DNA of 64,000 nt from Branchiostoma belcheri (lineage: Eukaryota > Chordata > Leptocardii > Amphioxiformes > Branchiostomatidae), in assembly GCF_001625305.1 (NCBI RefSeq), contig NW_017802491.1, positions 2,955,362-3,019,361 of the forward strand, given 5' to 3'. Positions within the stretch are counted from its first letter, which is position 1; every line of letters begins with the position of its first letter. Shown here one piece after another: positions 1-12,300 of this stretch. Under the pieces are notes generated by a model. It worked only from the letters and a program-made list of their open reading frames with translations. It was not told the origin of the DNA and did no database searches. The position numbers and the translations under genes were made by a program.

Positions 1-3000
1 CCTTGGAATGGCGACAAAAAATTGGCGATTTCGGCTCTTTCGGGCTTCAAAATGGACATTATGTAACCCCTACGACATATACAGCATTTTAAGAATGAAA
101 CTGTGGAAAAAATAGTTCATGGAAAGAGACAAAAAGGTGGTATTTTTTGAAAGATAAGCTTATAAACTAAAATCGTATGCGAGGCCGACACACTGCGCCG
201 CTTTATATGTTGGGGAGGGGTGCTGGCGCATGGCACTGTTGACATTTACGAAAAAAAATTCATAAAAAATCAACACTTAGATATTAAAAAATGCTCGCAT
301 ACGTTTGTTCCTATTACTAGTGTGTGCCTTTCAACAAAATATGGTGAATAAAAACCAAAGCGCTGGCCAGAAAAATTGATTTTTCTAAAAAGGGGGCGTG
401 GCTCATAACTCGAGATGACGTCATGATTACGTCATCAAAATTTGCATAAATTATCATCTTGCACTAAGGTACTCACACAAAAAAAATCAATGACCATAGG
501 TAATCCTAAGTAGTATTTTTAGGATGTCCCCAAAGTCCTCAGCCACCCTTCCATACCACCTTAAATGTGTTACCTCACTGATTTGCTCTAACTCGCTGTA
601 CGTGCCTGTAGGCACCTATCCGACACACCTGAGAACACCAACCTGTCCGGTGAGAGGTCACGGCCGAGGTAACGGCTACTATGGCATTAAAAACTGTTAA
701 TTATTTTGGGAAGTTGTCGAAAATGATCTAGAGATATGATCGACTTAGCCGGATCTAATAAACATGTCCCACATGTTAGCAATTGGATTAAAGTTCATGT
801 TTCGTCCGTGAGGACAGCAGAACAACCTTCCGGTGGGGAACAGATGTCGGAACTTAAGGTTTGGCCATGCTGACACACCCGTTCACGTTTTCTGTGTCTG
901 AACTTATAAACTTTAAAAGTGCAAACACTCTCTATAATATGCATCTATTCATAGCACATGTATAATTTTCCATATTCATCATTGCAGGTGTATTTGACAT
1001 GTATTGAGTAATAAAGCTAACCAATCTCTGGTTTGGCTGCTTGATTTGTGTTAGGAACAATCAGGAATGATTCCAACTTGAGATCATTTCTGTAACAAGG
1101 GCCCCTGTGAAAACAGCCGTATGTAGGCTGGATGGGGTCACCCAGCACCGTCCTGTAGCTAACCAGGAGGTATGATGATGTGTGTGTGGCCGAAAACCGG
1201 AAATTGTAAGTTTCCTTGGACTTCTAGGCTGTTGAAATAAACGAAAACAGTGTCGTGATTCTGCAGGACGTTCACCTGTCAGTACCTAATGTGTTTTTGT
1301 CCGTGAGGTGGGCCGTACCCGTAGTGCGTGTTGTTTGTATGCCTGCGTCGTGACATTGTGTACATCGTTGCCTTTGGGTCGCGTCCAAATTCTTTGAAAA
1401 TCGTAAACAACCAATTACTAGGAAACATCAGGTTGTGTAACAACGTTAACATCTATTGAAAACAGCGTTCCGCTTTATTGTTTCCAGCTACAAGATCTTC
1501 AGTTTCGCCTAATAAAAGTACAGTTCTTCACAACATATGGAGTTAAATACATCTTACCAAAAGTCAGTTTATGTATAGACCTTTGCAGGCTAAAGGGTCG
1601 AAATCAGTCTAAAAGGGGTATATAATTGGCCAGGGGAGTTAGCCGGTGTTCTATGCCATAGTAGGACAGGCCCTTAGCCAACACAGAGCGGTTTTTACAC
1701 AAGGTGAAATTGATGGGGATGCCCTTCATGGACCCCACCTCCTCCTCAACATCAGGCTTCCGTCCGTCCGTGTTAGTCAGTCCCAACACGAAGTCTGTTG
1801 AAGATGAAATGTGCGGCTGTACAAGCATAGTTAACAACAAGTATCTCTTATACTACGAACATCCTGACCAAAGGGGGTCGATCTTAGGTGACAAACAGTG
1901 CTGTTTACACATGAGAGCGGCTCTCCTGGGCTGTTGACCTGGAAAAGGAAGACAGCTCGACAAAAAGGTGGCCCGCACCCTGACAGCGGCGTCTTCCGCT
2001 CTTGAAAAGAAATGAGGTAACCTTTCACCTGCGCACGCTGGTAAACACTCGTGTTTACAGGAAGGTGGATGACCTCTAGTTGACCGGGTTTCTTCGAAAA
2101 ATGGAAAGTCATCTTTATGTAAGGGTATCGTTGTCACGTGATCCTCTGACCACGGAGACTAATTTATTATCTCTCAGGCGTAAACGACAAAAATCACCTT
2201 TCAGTTGAGGAAGTTACTGCGTGCTCATGAGTAGCTAAACGATATCTAGTGAAGCAATACTTTGCAAATTTCCAGAGTTCAGATGTTTTCAATTTCTTCT
2301 TGTTTTGGTGTCTATGGCAAAACATGGATAGTAAATTGCAAAGGTTGACTGTCAGCCTCCCTGTGCCCTCTAAAGAAAAGCCCTGACCGTCCCAGCAGAG
2401 TTATTATTGTTACCGTGCCAGGTAAACAGGTGTTTGACCTTGATCGATTGCGCTTTCGTCGTGTGACGTCATTTCAGCCGTCCTTTCTTACGATCGAAAA
2501 CAAGGCATTTCTATAGGGTCCAACGTCACCATTTCTATTGTGATGTGTTTTCAAAGTGCAACATAGGAAAAGAAAGTCAACATTTTAATCAGGGTACTAT
2601 TGTATAGCCGTGAGTGTGACTCTGCTCATGAGGCCTTTCTTTTATTAATCCTTTAAGAAATAAGCACCGACGGTCTTCATTCACCTTCGCTTATGCGAAA
2701 AATGCGGGATTGTGAACAAACATTACATCACCCTTCTCCAGTTTCTATAACAAATATTTTTGGAGCGGTTAAGTGGTCGAGATCTGTACGCAGGAATGCA
2801 AACTCTGAAAGAAAATCTACCCATAGAAAACATGACGTGCGGGAGAGGCGAGCTGAGTAGAACATATAACACTTAACAGGTCACTCAGGTCGATATGCAG
2901 GTTGGGCTGGTACGAGTAGTAATGTAGAGGAGGATCTATGATAGCCATGCACCATGCATGCATAGAAGCTCGTTCAAATCATGCAAACAACACTTTACGC

Positions 3001-6000
3001 TCCTCTACTGTCATCATCATCCTCGGTACTGCTTTTAATGGCCAGTGCAGCGAAAAAAGGATTATCATCAGCTGCGCATGCGCAACGTTAGTAGGTGCAA
3101 ACAAAAGTTTGGCATGGGGATGGAGGTGGTCATGTGCGATTGTCTATTGATGGTAATACCTATATATAATTACCTGAGTGTCATACATATACTTGTATAT
3201 GAAATAGAATAAAAGAAATGTGTATGCCTATGATATCTGCACATGTGCATCCCACTGAATCGACTCAGTATGAATATGCCCATTGCGTGCCGTATCTAGA
3301 TATTCGCAACAGAAATGTATCGAGAGCAAAATGCTTTTTCTCCTAGATTCTTGACATGACTTAAATCCTCAGATTTGTCTTGTATACATACTTGTCCCGT
3401 GCAACCATGGTCTCGTTTTTGTTTTGATCAAATGTGTTGGATTCTTGTGGATTACAATTCTGCCAGGAGAATGCCAGGGAGAAATATTATCCGGGCAAGT
3501 CTTAATACCTGGCATCGTTGTGAAGGCTGCAACCGGACAAACATTCAGAGTAAGAAAGAAAATTGCATATGTTTGAAGACTCGAGGTAAACTACAACCTT
3601 ACAAACGTTTCTTTCGTATTTTCTGAGATTATTATACATGTAACTGAAGATTATCCATCAGTGATTACATTCATAATCGTAACAATTCTACATCGGCACA
3701 TACTGTATCGGGGAAGACAAAGCCGTTTTCCCTTAGCTTGATTTGCTTTACCCGTGTTATAAGTGTTGTCTCATATTTGCAGCAGAGAACACTCCCTGGT
3801 CAGTGGCTGGTCAGCGCTTGTCCTTTCCTATCAGATGTCAGTTAAGTATGGACTTGTGTCTCGACCACGGACAAGTTATGTCGACATGGTCATAAAGTTG
3901 CTGACATGCCGTGTAACAGGGCACGACTGGACAAGAACACGATATGTTGTTTTCGAGCCCCACCGTCTACATATAGGTGTCTGCTGTTTACTTGGGCAAT
4001 AACTGTCAGTCTCCCAGCAGATATGGTGAGGGGGTCGTGACGTTTTTCTGACCCCCAGGCGTCAGCCCTCCTTGTCAGCAAACCGTTACAGTCTCCCACC
4101 GCATCTGCTTGGAGATGACATAGGACTGGATGGTACGGCCATGTGTTAGGTCGGCTGGATGACCTGGATATCTAGCTATGTATTGCACCTCATGACTTCA
4201 ATGAAAAGCGACCTGTAGGGCGCTTCTTCAATGACATCGACTTTGGCTGTACAGGCGATAGGGGGAAGTTGCAATGATATGCTCAACTTCCTCTTGAAAC
4301 GCCCATCTCTATTCATACCTGCCTACTACCTCAAATCTGATCATGGTTTTTGTTTTGATGAGGAAATATCCTTGGAAATTTGCCAGTCAATGTTGAAACA
4401 CACATTTCAAACATATGTACAAGGACTGCCTTGGCCTGCACGTAGGTCTCTGTTGTTCCTTATCACACATTAAGCGGTGCCAAACAGAGATATACTGCTG
4501 TCTTCTCGGAAATTGTTATCGTCCTAAAGACGTGACTGTAGGCACGTCTGGAGTTAAGGCAGCGTACAGGGCAGAGCAGCGAGAAAGCTGAGCATTTAGC
4601 ACCTCTCAATTTACTTTGTTTCCAGTATCAAGTTTCAGAAGACCAGTGAAGGCTGAATCCCCGCTTACGGTAACCACACGTTCTTACTTTGACCACGACT
4701 GTCCAAACTACACTGCCTATCAGACCTGTACAACCAATTTTCACATCTCTGAAGAAGACATAATTGGGATATTGCTACAGCTCCCTCTGTGTTGAAGATA
4801 AGGTGTAATACAGTAGTCAGACCCCAGACTCCCCAGGTACGGCACAGATCATCTAATCCGCCCAGGCCCTCTCAGGACAGACCGGTACCTGTCAATCAGG
4901 CGGCCCGTTGGCGCGGGGTTATTGTGAGCAGGCGTGCCCCGGGCTTGTGTCACCCCGGGCGCACGTGCCCGCCTGTCAGACCGCAGGTGAGACAGGTCAC
5001 CGGTCAGTGACTGACACTACTGCCCGCCCTGCACTAATGTGGCGTGGAAGAAGACTCAAACAGCCATGCACGCCAGGAGTGTGGGCAGGAACAATAAACA
5101 AGGAGACCAACATAGTCCGGGATACCACAATGTGTATACACCTGTACACAATTTTACAATATACGTCATCATACTATTATGATATTTGAGTACTTTTTAA
5201 GCAATAGTCGGTTTCGTCTTAAGATGGTCAAAATATGAAGTTCCCAAGTTCTCTTTTCAATTTTGCATGTTACACTGAGAACGGTGAATAACAAAGACTT
5301 ATGATATGATAAGTCCAACACTGAGACTTCCTCGTGATTGAGAGAAATAACGTAATAATTAAGTGGTGCTGCATGCAGATCTACACATTCCGTTACTTGG
5401 CCGTTATATTTCTGTGTTGTGGGCCTAAACCAATGCTGTCCCTTTTTAATTGTTTTTGAAAAATGTGACAAAATTGTACTCCATTCCTGCTTGTGTATTT
5501 TGAGTTTTGAGCAAGAGTTTGAGTTAAATCTAACCTCCTTGCATAAACCCAACAGATCCTGCTCTGTACACAGGCACACAGACGCACAGACAGAGGCTGT
5601 ACAGAGGTCAAGGCTGATGAATTGGACTTGTCAGGAAGCGTTCCTGAATCTTGTCTCTGAGAAGGAGCTAATGCTGATTTCAGAAGCTCCTCTGGAGTTA
5701 AGGTATACATTATACATAGCGCCGGGTAACACTTAAGCGTTGACGGATGGATAGTGAGAGGGCCCGGCACGCGTGCGGCGCAGTGTAAGGTGACCACAAC
5801 ACCGATTTCCCCGTGCGTTCCCGCCCTCTCTCCGGCAAAGTCCCTCCCCTTAGCAGAAAAACAAGATTGTTGTCTCGGCGCCAAGTAGTCTCACGTGTTG
5901 GCTTCTCTGACTCTTCGGACACTTTCCTTGTTATTTTGGTAAATACGAGTAATCGTCCATGAGGCGTCCCCATTGGTGGAGCTAGCCGTGGTGCTACTGT

Positions 6001-6070
6001 GATTGACGTGTTGGAAATCCGACATGCCTACTGAATATGCAAGGAGAGCGTCATAAATAACAGCGTGCTG
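1..6070. other. gene-poor region upstream of the first secreted-protein gene
   Basis: No open frame here resembles a known protein, and none is linked by convincing splice sites. The longest frames (about 100 to 160 codons near 5.2-5.9 kb) overlap on both strands and show no domain. The first 600 bases are A+T-rich with short inverted pieces (for example near 172 and 292) and look like dispersed repeat. Two CRE-like sites lie near 416-434. The last 300 bases become G+C-richer toward the TATA box at 6071. Confidence 0.5.
416..434. promoter_or_regulatory. paired CRE/ATF-like sites
   Basis: A perfect TGACGTCA palindrome at 416-423 is followed four bases later by a second near-copy (TACGTCATC). 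Together they form a larger imperfect palindrome. CREB/ATF factors bind this core. No nearby gene start was found, so the site may simply belong to a dispersed repeat. Confidence 0.25.
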
Positions 6071-6078
6071 TATAAAAG
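6071..6078 (+). promoter_or_regulatory. TATA box of the first secreted Cys-rich gene
   Basis: TATAAAAG stands 138 bases before the predicted start codon at 6216. A transcription start near 6100 would leave a 5' leader of about 115 bases. Position and sequence match a focused RNA polymerase II promoter, and the paralogue at 14.9 kb has the same arrangement. Confidence 0.6.
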
Positions 6079-6215
6079 CCGGTTGAAAAACAACTACAGT
6101 TACATTTGCGGTGAGCGTGCAAGGAGGTTAGCGGCGAAACGTCGGAGGAACAACCGTGTGTGGGTTTTTATTTGCGGCGTTTCTACTGAGAACCGACGGG
6201 CTGTAGTCCATAGAA

Positions 6216-8473
6216 ATGAGAACCTTCCAGCTGTTGTTTACCCTGGGCTTGGCGGTGGCGTCCTACACAGGTGAGTACAGACATATTTTCCTGGGTCGGG
6301 AAGCAATGGCGTGTTTTCAGCAAATTGGAAAATATCTCCTAGCAAACAACGTCGGCTTGGAATTGTTTTGTTGAGAAAAAATGAACAGATAATTTGTTAT
6401 TTAGGAGTGGTGCCCCCTAGGTGGAAAAAAATCCACTCATTCATTAAACAACCATTCTGTCTGTGCCACCCGGTAGCTCGTCATTTCCTCTTTAGCAAAA
6501 TAACAGTCAAGTTCACTGAATAGTAATATAGAGATACAGCAGAGTCTTTCCTCATGACCACAGTTTTAGGCTCATTTAGACCTTAGCTTAGGGATCGGTG
6601 ATTTATTTGTCTCCAAGTTGACCCATTGGTTTAGATGCGGTTGGGGGTTGTGGGGCGTGTGGCTGTTGGCTGAGGGGCGCTGAGCCGGTGGCAATGGTCG
6701 GTGTTTATCTTGTGGTTTGGCGATTGTGCCAGTCATGAGTCAGTATACTCAATAGGTAGCCCGATTGTTCGGGACGGACCATTATGTGCAAAAAGGTCGG
6801 CTTAGCGGAGATATCGACTGACTGAACACTGGACAAAGCGACGTGACTGACTTAAGTCATGCAGAAGGGCAACCAGAATGAATAACATACGAAAGGTCGA
6901 GATGCCTGTCCAATGAGATTCTGTTCTGAACGGGGCTCTCTTTCTGTATTGATGCTGAATATATGTGTATCAGACAAGAAACCTACCTCCTGAAAACTGA
7001 TTTTATAATTACCCTTTTGCAAGAATGCTGCGTCTGTTGGGTGTTAAAAAAATAACTGTTGTTTGCTTGAGGAAGCGTTGCCACGCCTAGCGTGTCCACC
7101 TAGAGCGGGAAATCCTCCGTAAACACCTCACTCTGCAGGGAAACGGGTCGGAGGGACGCACGCTCGTCAGGCGCCATATGTCGGCGTCGTGAGGTCAATA
7201 CACGGAATTTCCGAAGAATCTTGTCATTCTAAGTAGGAAAAACAAAGTTGTGATTAAATTTACTGTGGAACATTTTTACACCACAGTGCCAGACGGCTGC
7301 AGGGGCACGGATTAGCCCCCGTGTGTGTTTGTTCTGCTGATTGGTGATGTACAAATGAGATGCTCTTTCTCCAAGTTTGATGTTACTACTGTAATCCACC
7401 AAACATCTAGACTTAGTTTGTGAGCACAGGAATGTTTGCGATGTCCGCTCGGATCAGCCTACATTATGGATGGTGTGGCAGAGTTCAGTGACCCCGTGTG
7501 TAAGGTGACACCTGAGGGTGGGGCGGGACAGTTGTACAGGTGATGCCGGTGTCAGCCTTCCCGCGCGCGGGACAATACCCATATAGAACCGGGTCGGGAC
7601 AGGCAGAGATAGATATGGAAACTGGGAACGGCACGGGAAACTTAGGAAGTGAAAGGCTGATACTTCCTTCTTAGTACAAAGCGCAGAACAAACTCTATAA
7701 ATCAGGAACAGATTTACTTACAATGACGTCATGTTAACTAACATTAAGATCTATAGTATAGTAGCTATTTTGGTGCACAATTACTGAGAAATTGTAAAAT
7801 TGATAAAAGAATCCTTCAAATTAAGTTGTGGGTAAAGTTTGTTTCCCTGTGAATAGTGACCCCTGGATGCCATCAGGGCACATGTCCACCAGTCTTCCGT
7901 GTCAGCTTAGAGCAGTCCACTCGGAGGTGTAAGCAGCCGTTGACAGTTGTGTTCCAGACTTGTCTGTTCTAACATATCTTCCGTTTCTCATCCACAGCCC
8001 AAGTGCCAGTGGGGAAGCCTGCAGAAGTAGTGCCCTCTACCGAACAAAAAGGAGAGGTGCAGCAGTACATGGAGGTGGAGGTGATCGAGAGGCCCAAGCC
8101 CCGACAACGGAGTTTCCCTCCCAGCAAGTGCTGCTCCATCGGCAAGCGCGTGGCTCTGAAGCAGTTGTCCTGCTCCGTGGACGTCCACCAGGTGGCCAAG
8201 AAGAATAACGGAGCGCACAAGAGGAAGATGAAGTTCCACGGGTCCGAGCCGGCCGGCAAGCGGAACCAGAAGGGCCTGATGCGGAAGGTGGAGAAGTGTG
8301 CTCCGCTGAAGGACTCAGCATCCATGTTTATGAAATGTTGCCAGGTCCAGACGCACTACATGAAGAAGGTGGACCGGTGCCGAGACCTCCCTACCCGTAA
8401 GCAGCAGAGGCAGTGCCGCAGAGGACTGAAGGCCGAGAAACCCGGCCGACGGATGCGTCCTAACAGAGAGTAG
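6216..8473 (+). CDS. secreted basic Cys-rich protein with anaphylatoxin-like cysteine pattern (paralogue A)
   Basis: Two coding exons, 6216-6270 and 7998-8473, joined by a phase-1 GT/AG intron, give 176 residues. Residues 1-18 begin MRTFQLLFTLGLAVASYT, a typical signal peptide, with cleavage expected close to the exon junction. The mature protein is rich in Lys/Arg. Cysteines lie at 63, 64, 77, 119, 132 and 133, with Gly at 67, plus two more at 146 and 158. The CC-x2-G-x9-C start has the same spacing as C3a and fibulin ANATO modules, but the stretch to the fourth cysteine is 41 residues against about 12 in C3a. A second gene of the same build lies 6.4 kb downstream. I do not recognise a named orthologue. 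An extracellular or peptide-signal role is inference; the ANATO link rests on spacing only. A good polyadenylation signal follows at 9334. Confidence 0.72.
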
Positions 8474-9333
8474 AACACCTGGTCTCAGAACTCTGTTCTT
8501 ACCATACATTCCTTTGTGAGAAAGGTTACCTACGAACTCAGGTGCAAACGAAACAGTTATCGCTTTGTATATTGCAGTGTCAGCAGAAGGTATGTTATGT
8601 TTGGTCACATGGGCAGCAGCATAAATGTTAGAATAGCATTAGTACGAGCTCAGAAAGACTTGTTGTAGACATGTTGTTGTAAGGTTGTCCATATCTGATG
8701 TTTGTTTGCATACCAAGACCTCTGCGTCCAAACGCAGGAGATTTTTTCTTGAAAGATGACTAAGGAGGTTGTAGTGAGGACCTCTTCTATTTCAGTTTAA
8801 TAGTAAATGTATTTTAGTACATTTCAGGAGCTGCGGTGCTGATGCACAACTCGTAAGACTCACGTAGGTGCAGGACCTGTGAAATCTAACCAACACTGCC
8901 GGACATGGGATAACCTTGTACTAATGTATATTTATTGTGACATCCAGTGCTGTATACACCGACAATGTGTATTACCGTTACAGACCTGGGCATGTGTTTA
9001 CGTTGACCAATTAGCCAGCTTCTTGTTGCACATCATGGCTGTAAGCCAGGATTACTCCAAGCCCCGGAGTTCCCTTGTTTATATTGTGAATACTGAAGCC
9101 CCCAGGATATATTCTGGATAGTGCAAGTCCTTGTTGTAGAAAAACAAGTCGTGACGGAGAAAAGAGATCCCAGATGTGTAAGGGCACATGTGTGCCCGGT
9201 TCATTCATCGTCATGTTGATACCTACATTGGATAAGGGTCGTTCCCTAGCGGTCAGCTGGTGAACTGCACGCCAGAAATATTTTGTACATATGAGTGATC
9301 CGAGTCCTTATAAGAATCACGCGAATGTCGGAA

Positions 9334-9339
9334 AATAAA
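9334..9339 (+). terminator. candidate polyadenylation signal for paralogue A
   Basis: AATAAA about 860 bases after the stop codon of the first secreted Cys-rich gene, on the same strand, with no other gene between. A long 3' UTR is assumed. Confidence 0.35.
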
Positions 9340-12300
9340 ATGTTACAAGTGACCGTTGTTGCATTCTTTGAATTGAATAATCTTGCTCAAGACTTAAACC
9401 ACGAATTGTTGAATTTGAGAAGTGTACCCTTTCAATCATGAAATCGGTCTGCAGACTACCCTTATTAAAAAAACAGACTATTGTAACCAGTAGGCTCAAT
9501 TTGTTATTTAACAAATCCCCTGACAGAACTCTTCTGACAAAGACAAACGGCCTCAGTCAATGTTTCTTTCAAACCTCCGTGTTTTCATGAGGAGTTTGTG
9601 AGTGCCGGCGCCAGGCAGACAGACCAGGAGACCAGAAAACTGCGGGGAGTAGTTTCCTACTGTTCGGAAGGTGAAATACGACCATTTCTGTTAATGTCAA
9701 GATCATACAGATTAAATCTAAAACCGCTCAATTGGTGATTTAGACCTATTTTTAGACCTTTGGTCTTAAGTTTGTGGCTGTGATCTTTACAGAAGGGTGG
9801 TATGTCTGACCTTGCACGCCAGGAGAGTCGCTTTGTTGTAAATCTGTTCCTCGTTAATACTGTTAGTGTTACGTAATGAATATGGTTGGAACATTCCCAA
9901 CTGGACTAACTAGGCGTGGTTTTGGCTGATTGGAAAAACGACATATTATCGGGATCTGGGTAGAATTTCGAAAGTGAAGACGACATCAGCAGGTATATTA
10001 AGCAATGCTGGCGGTTTCATGGATGATATCCGTGTGAGAAACCTACCTCATCTCCAAGCAGAGGTTGGAATGAAAGATCGTATTAAATGTTTTCTGAGTG
10101 ACTGTCGGCTTCTCTGACAGTCCTTTACCCCATACAGGAAGATAGAAAGTCAAAGAGCCTGCAGTACCGCCCGCGGCCGCCTCCAGAAAAATGGCTTCGA
10201 CCGACCGTAGTCAGTCAGAAATGGGGAGGGTAAGGTAAAGGGGTTGATGTTTTTGGTTTCTTTGAGTTTGTTTCGACCCTAACAATGACTATATTTTAAA
10301 AGACATTTCACCAAGAAAAAGCAAAGGTACAAAATGTATTTTAGGTCATAAATGACACGTTTCCTTATCTTTTTACCAGTATCAAGTGTAAATGCCCTGT
10401 AAATTATCACACTTTGAAATGCGACCACGTTCAAATTTATCTTCCATGTTGTGATAAGAGTCATAAACATTGAACAAATGTAAACTGTCACATTGTTTAA
10501 AAAAGTCAAATCAGCCTTAAGAATTCAAAACCCCTCTGCGAGCCTTTCGTAATTTCCCCATACCGGAAAAGACGGAAATTCGACGGCGGTTTAAGCTATT
10601 TTTGAAATGCGACCGAGAGCGGTACTGCAGCTAAGGCTCTAATAAAGTATACCGGAGTAAACCATTAGGTTTGAAGCCAGTGAAAACTTTCTCAAATTGG
10701 TCCAAACATCTTTCCATATATCTGTAATGACCTTTAAGACTACGGGACATAAAAAGGATCGATTTTTTGGCACAGCGTGAGACCATGTAACACCGTTCCC
10801 GCCCGTCGAAGCGCCACCTACATTATATTCACATTTACATCATATCTTGTACGTAATCGATAAATCAAGGATATATGTGGACTGTATCCGCACATAAACC
10901 ATATGACATATCCATTTATGTAATAAATATCTGGACACCACGCCGCAGAATTATATAACAGGGCTATTACGGTCATACCTACAATTTTACGTAACATAAA
11001 TCAATAGACAAGTCCATAGTGCAACGGATCTACGTACCGATATAGCAAGATACAATTATGATCGATCTACTTTGATGTACTTTGATGTGTCTTTGATGTA
11101 CCGACTTTGATTTCATTTTTTAGCCTCATTCATAACCACTCAGTTACATGTAGCTACCCTATATCTATATCCTTACTTAGCTCAGAATCATGACATAATC
11201 TTAGTAACTTCAATATTAAAACGACAATACTAGTGATGGGGCAGAGGGGAAAGTCGACCAGACCAAACCCCCAGTCCCGTCATCACTAGTTGGTTACTAT
11301 TTAATAGCATCACAGTCCTGCTTGTGAAACACAACACGCCTGTAGCTTCCGTTCCAAATAATCAAACGACATGTATTTGTATAGCACCGCGCTATTTCGG
11401 AGGAGGAGAATAGCTTTATTTAACTACTATGTCATCTATTTTTGATATGGTACTGGTATTTAGAGCATCTTGAAGAAAAGTTTCTAAAATAAGCCGATGA
11501 GTGTAGGGTGGCCGGTCACGATGGGTCACAATTTCAAATGAAGTGAAGAAAATGGAGTTCTAACAGGATGTTTAAAAGCATCGATATCCTCCAATGACGC
11601 GTAGATTGACGGCGGGTCACAGTCGGTCAACAGGTCAATGGGCCAATACCTTGCCATGGGTTAAGTCCTGGCCCAGTCAGCTTGATGAGCAACTACAACA
11701 AGGCGATATCGTCGTCTTCCACCAGTGCTTTGTGCTATCTGTAGCCTTCAAGCTGACACCAGTGCACAACAGATTTACAAGTCGAAGCATTCCAGATTAA
11801 TGAATGAATGAATGAATGAAGACCTTTATTGTACATTTTTGCCCCACTGGGCTAAGCACAGGTCACATTATACATATTCGATATATAATGGTGGATAGAG
11901 ACAAACTGTGGAACGGGACCTGTTGTTTAATAGTGGGAAGGAGGAGGGACACAGCAAGGAGTCTGGTGGCTGGGAATCGTCCCAACCTGGCCGGGTGGTA
12001 GATGAAGCAAATTAAAGAGACAAGAGTTAACATTATAAAGAATACCATGAAGTTCTTACAGTACTTGGTGCCTTTGAAGAACACATCGACCTTGTTGTGA
12101 ATAAACTGTCATCGTGGGCACAAAAGTTCCCGCGGTTTCTTCGCCACCGCGTGCGCCCTGTCTTCCGTGTCTGTGTGTCACGTGCCATGTGTCATTCCGC
12201 AGAGGGTCTCCTCCTCCTGCCCCAGAAGTGTTTGTGTCATGTTTCTCACATGAAAATCTACCAAGGCACCTTTGCTCTCTCCAATCCACTTAAAATACCG

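Noticed and set aside
798-824. Hammerhead-ribozyme-like hairpin on the minus strand (stem II GTCC/GGAC followed by GAAAC)
   Set aside because: The catalytic CUGAUGA core is not present (it reads CTGCT before the stem), and no convincing stems I and III could be drawn.
5393-5884. 163-codon minus-strand frame
   Set aside because: No recognisable motif, no splice partner and no promoter; it overlaps another long frame on the plus strand.
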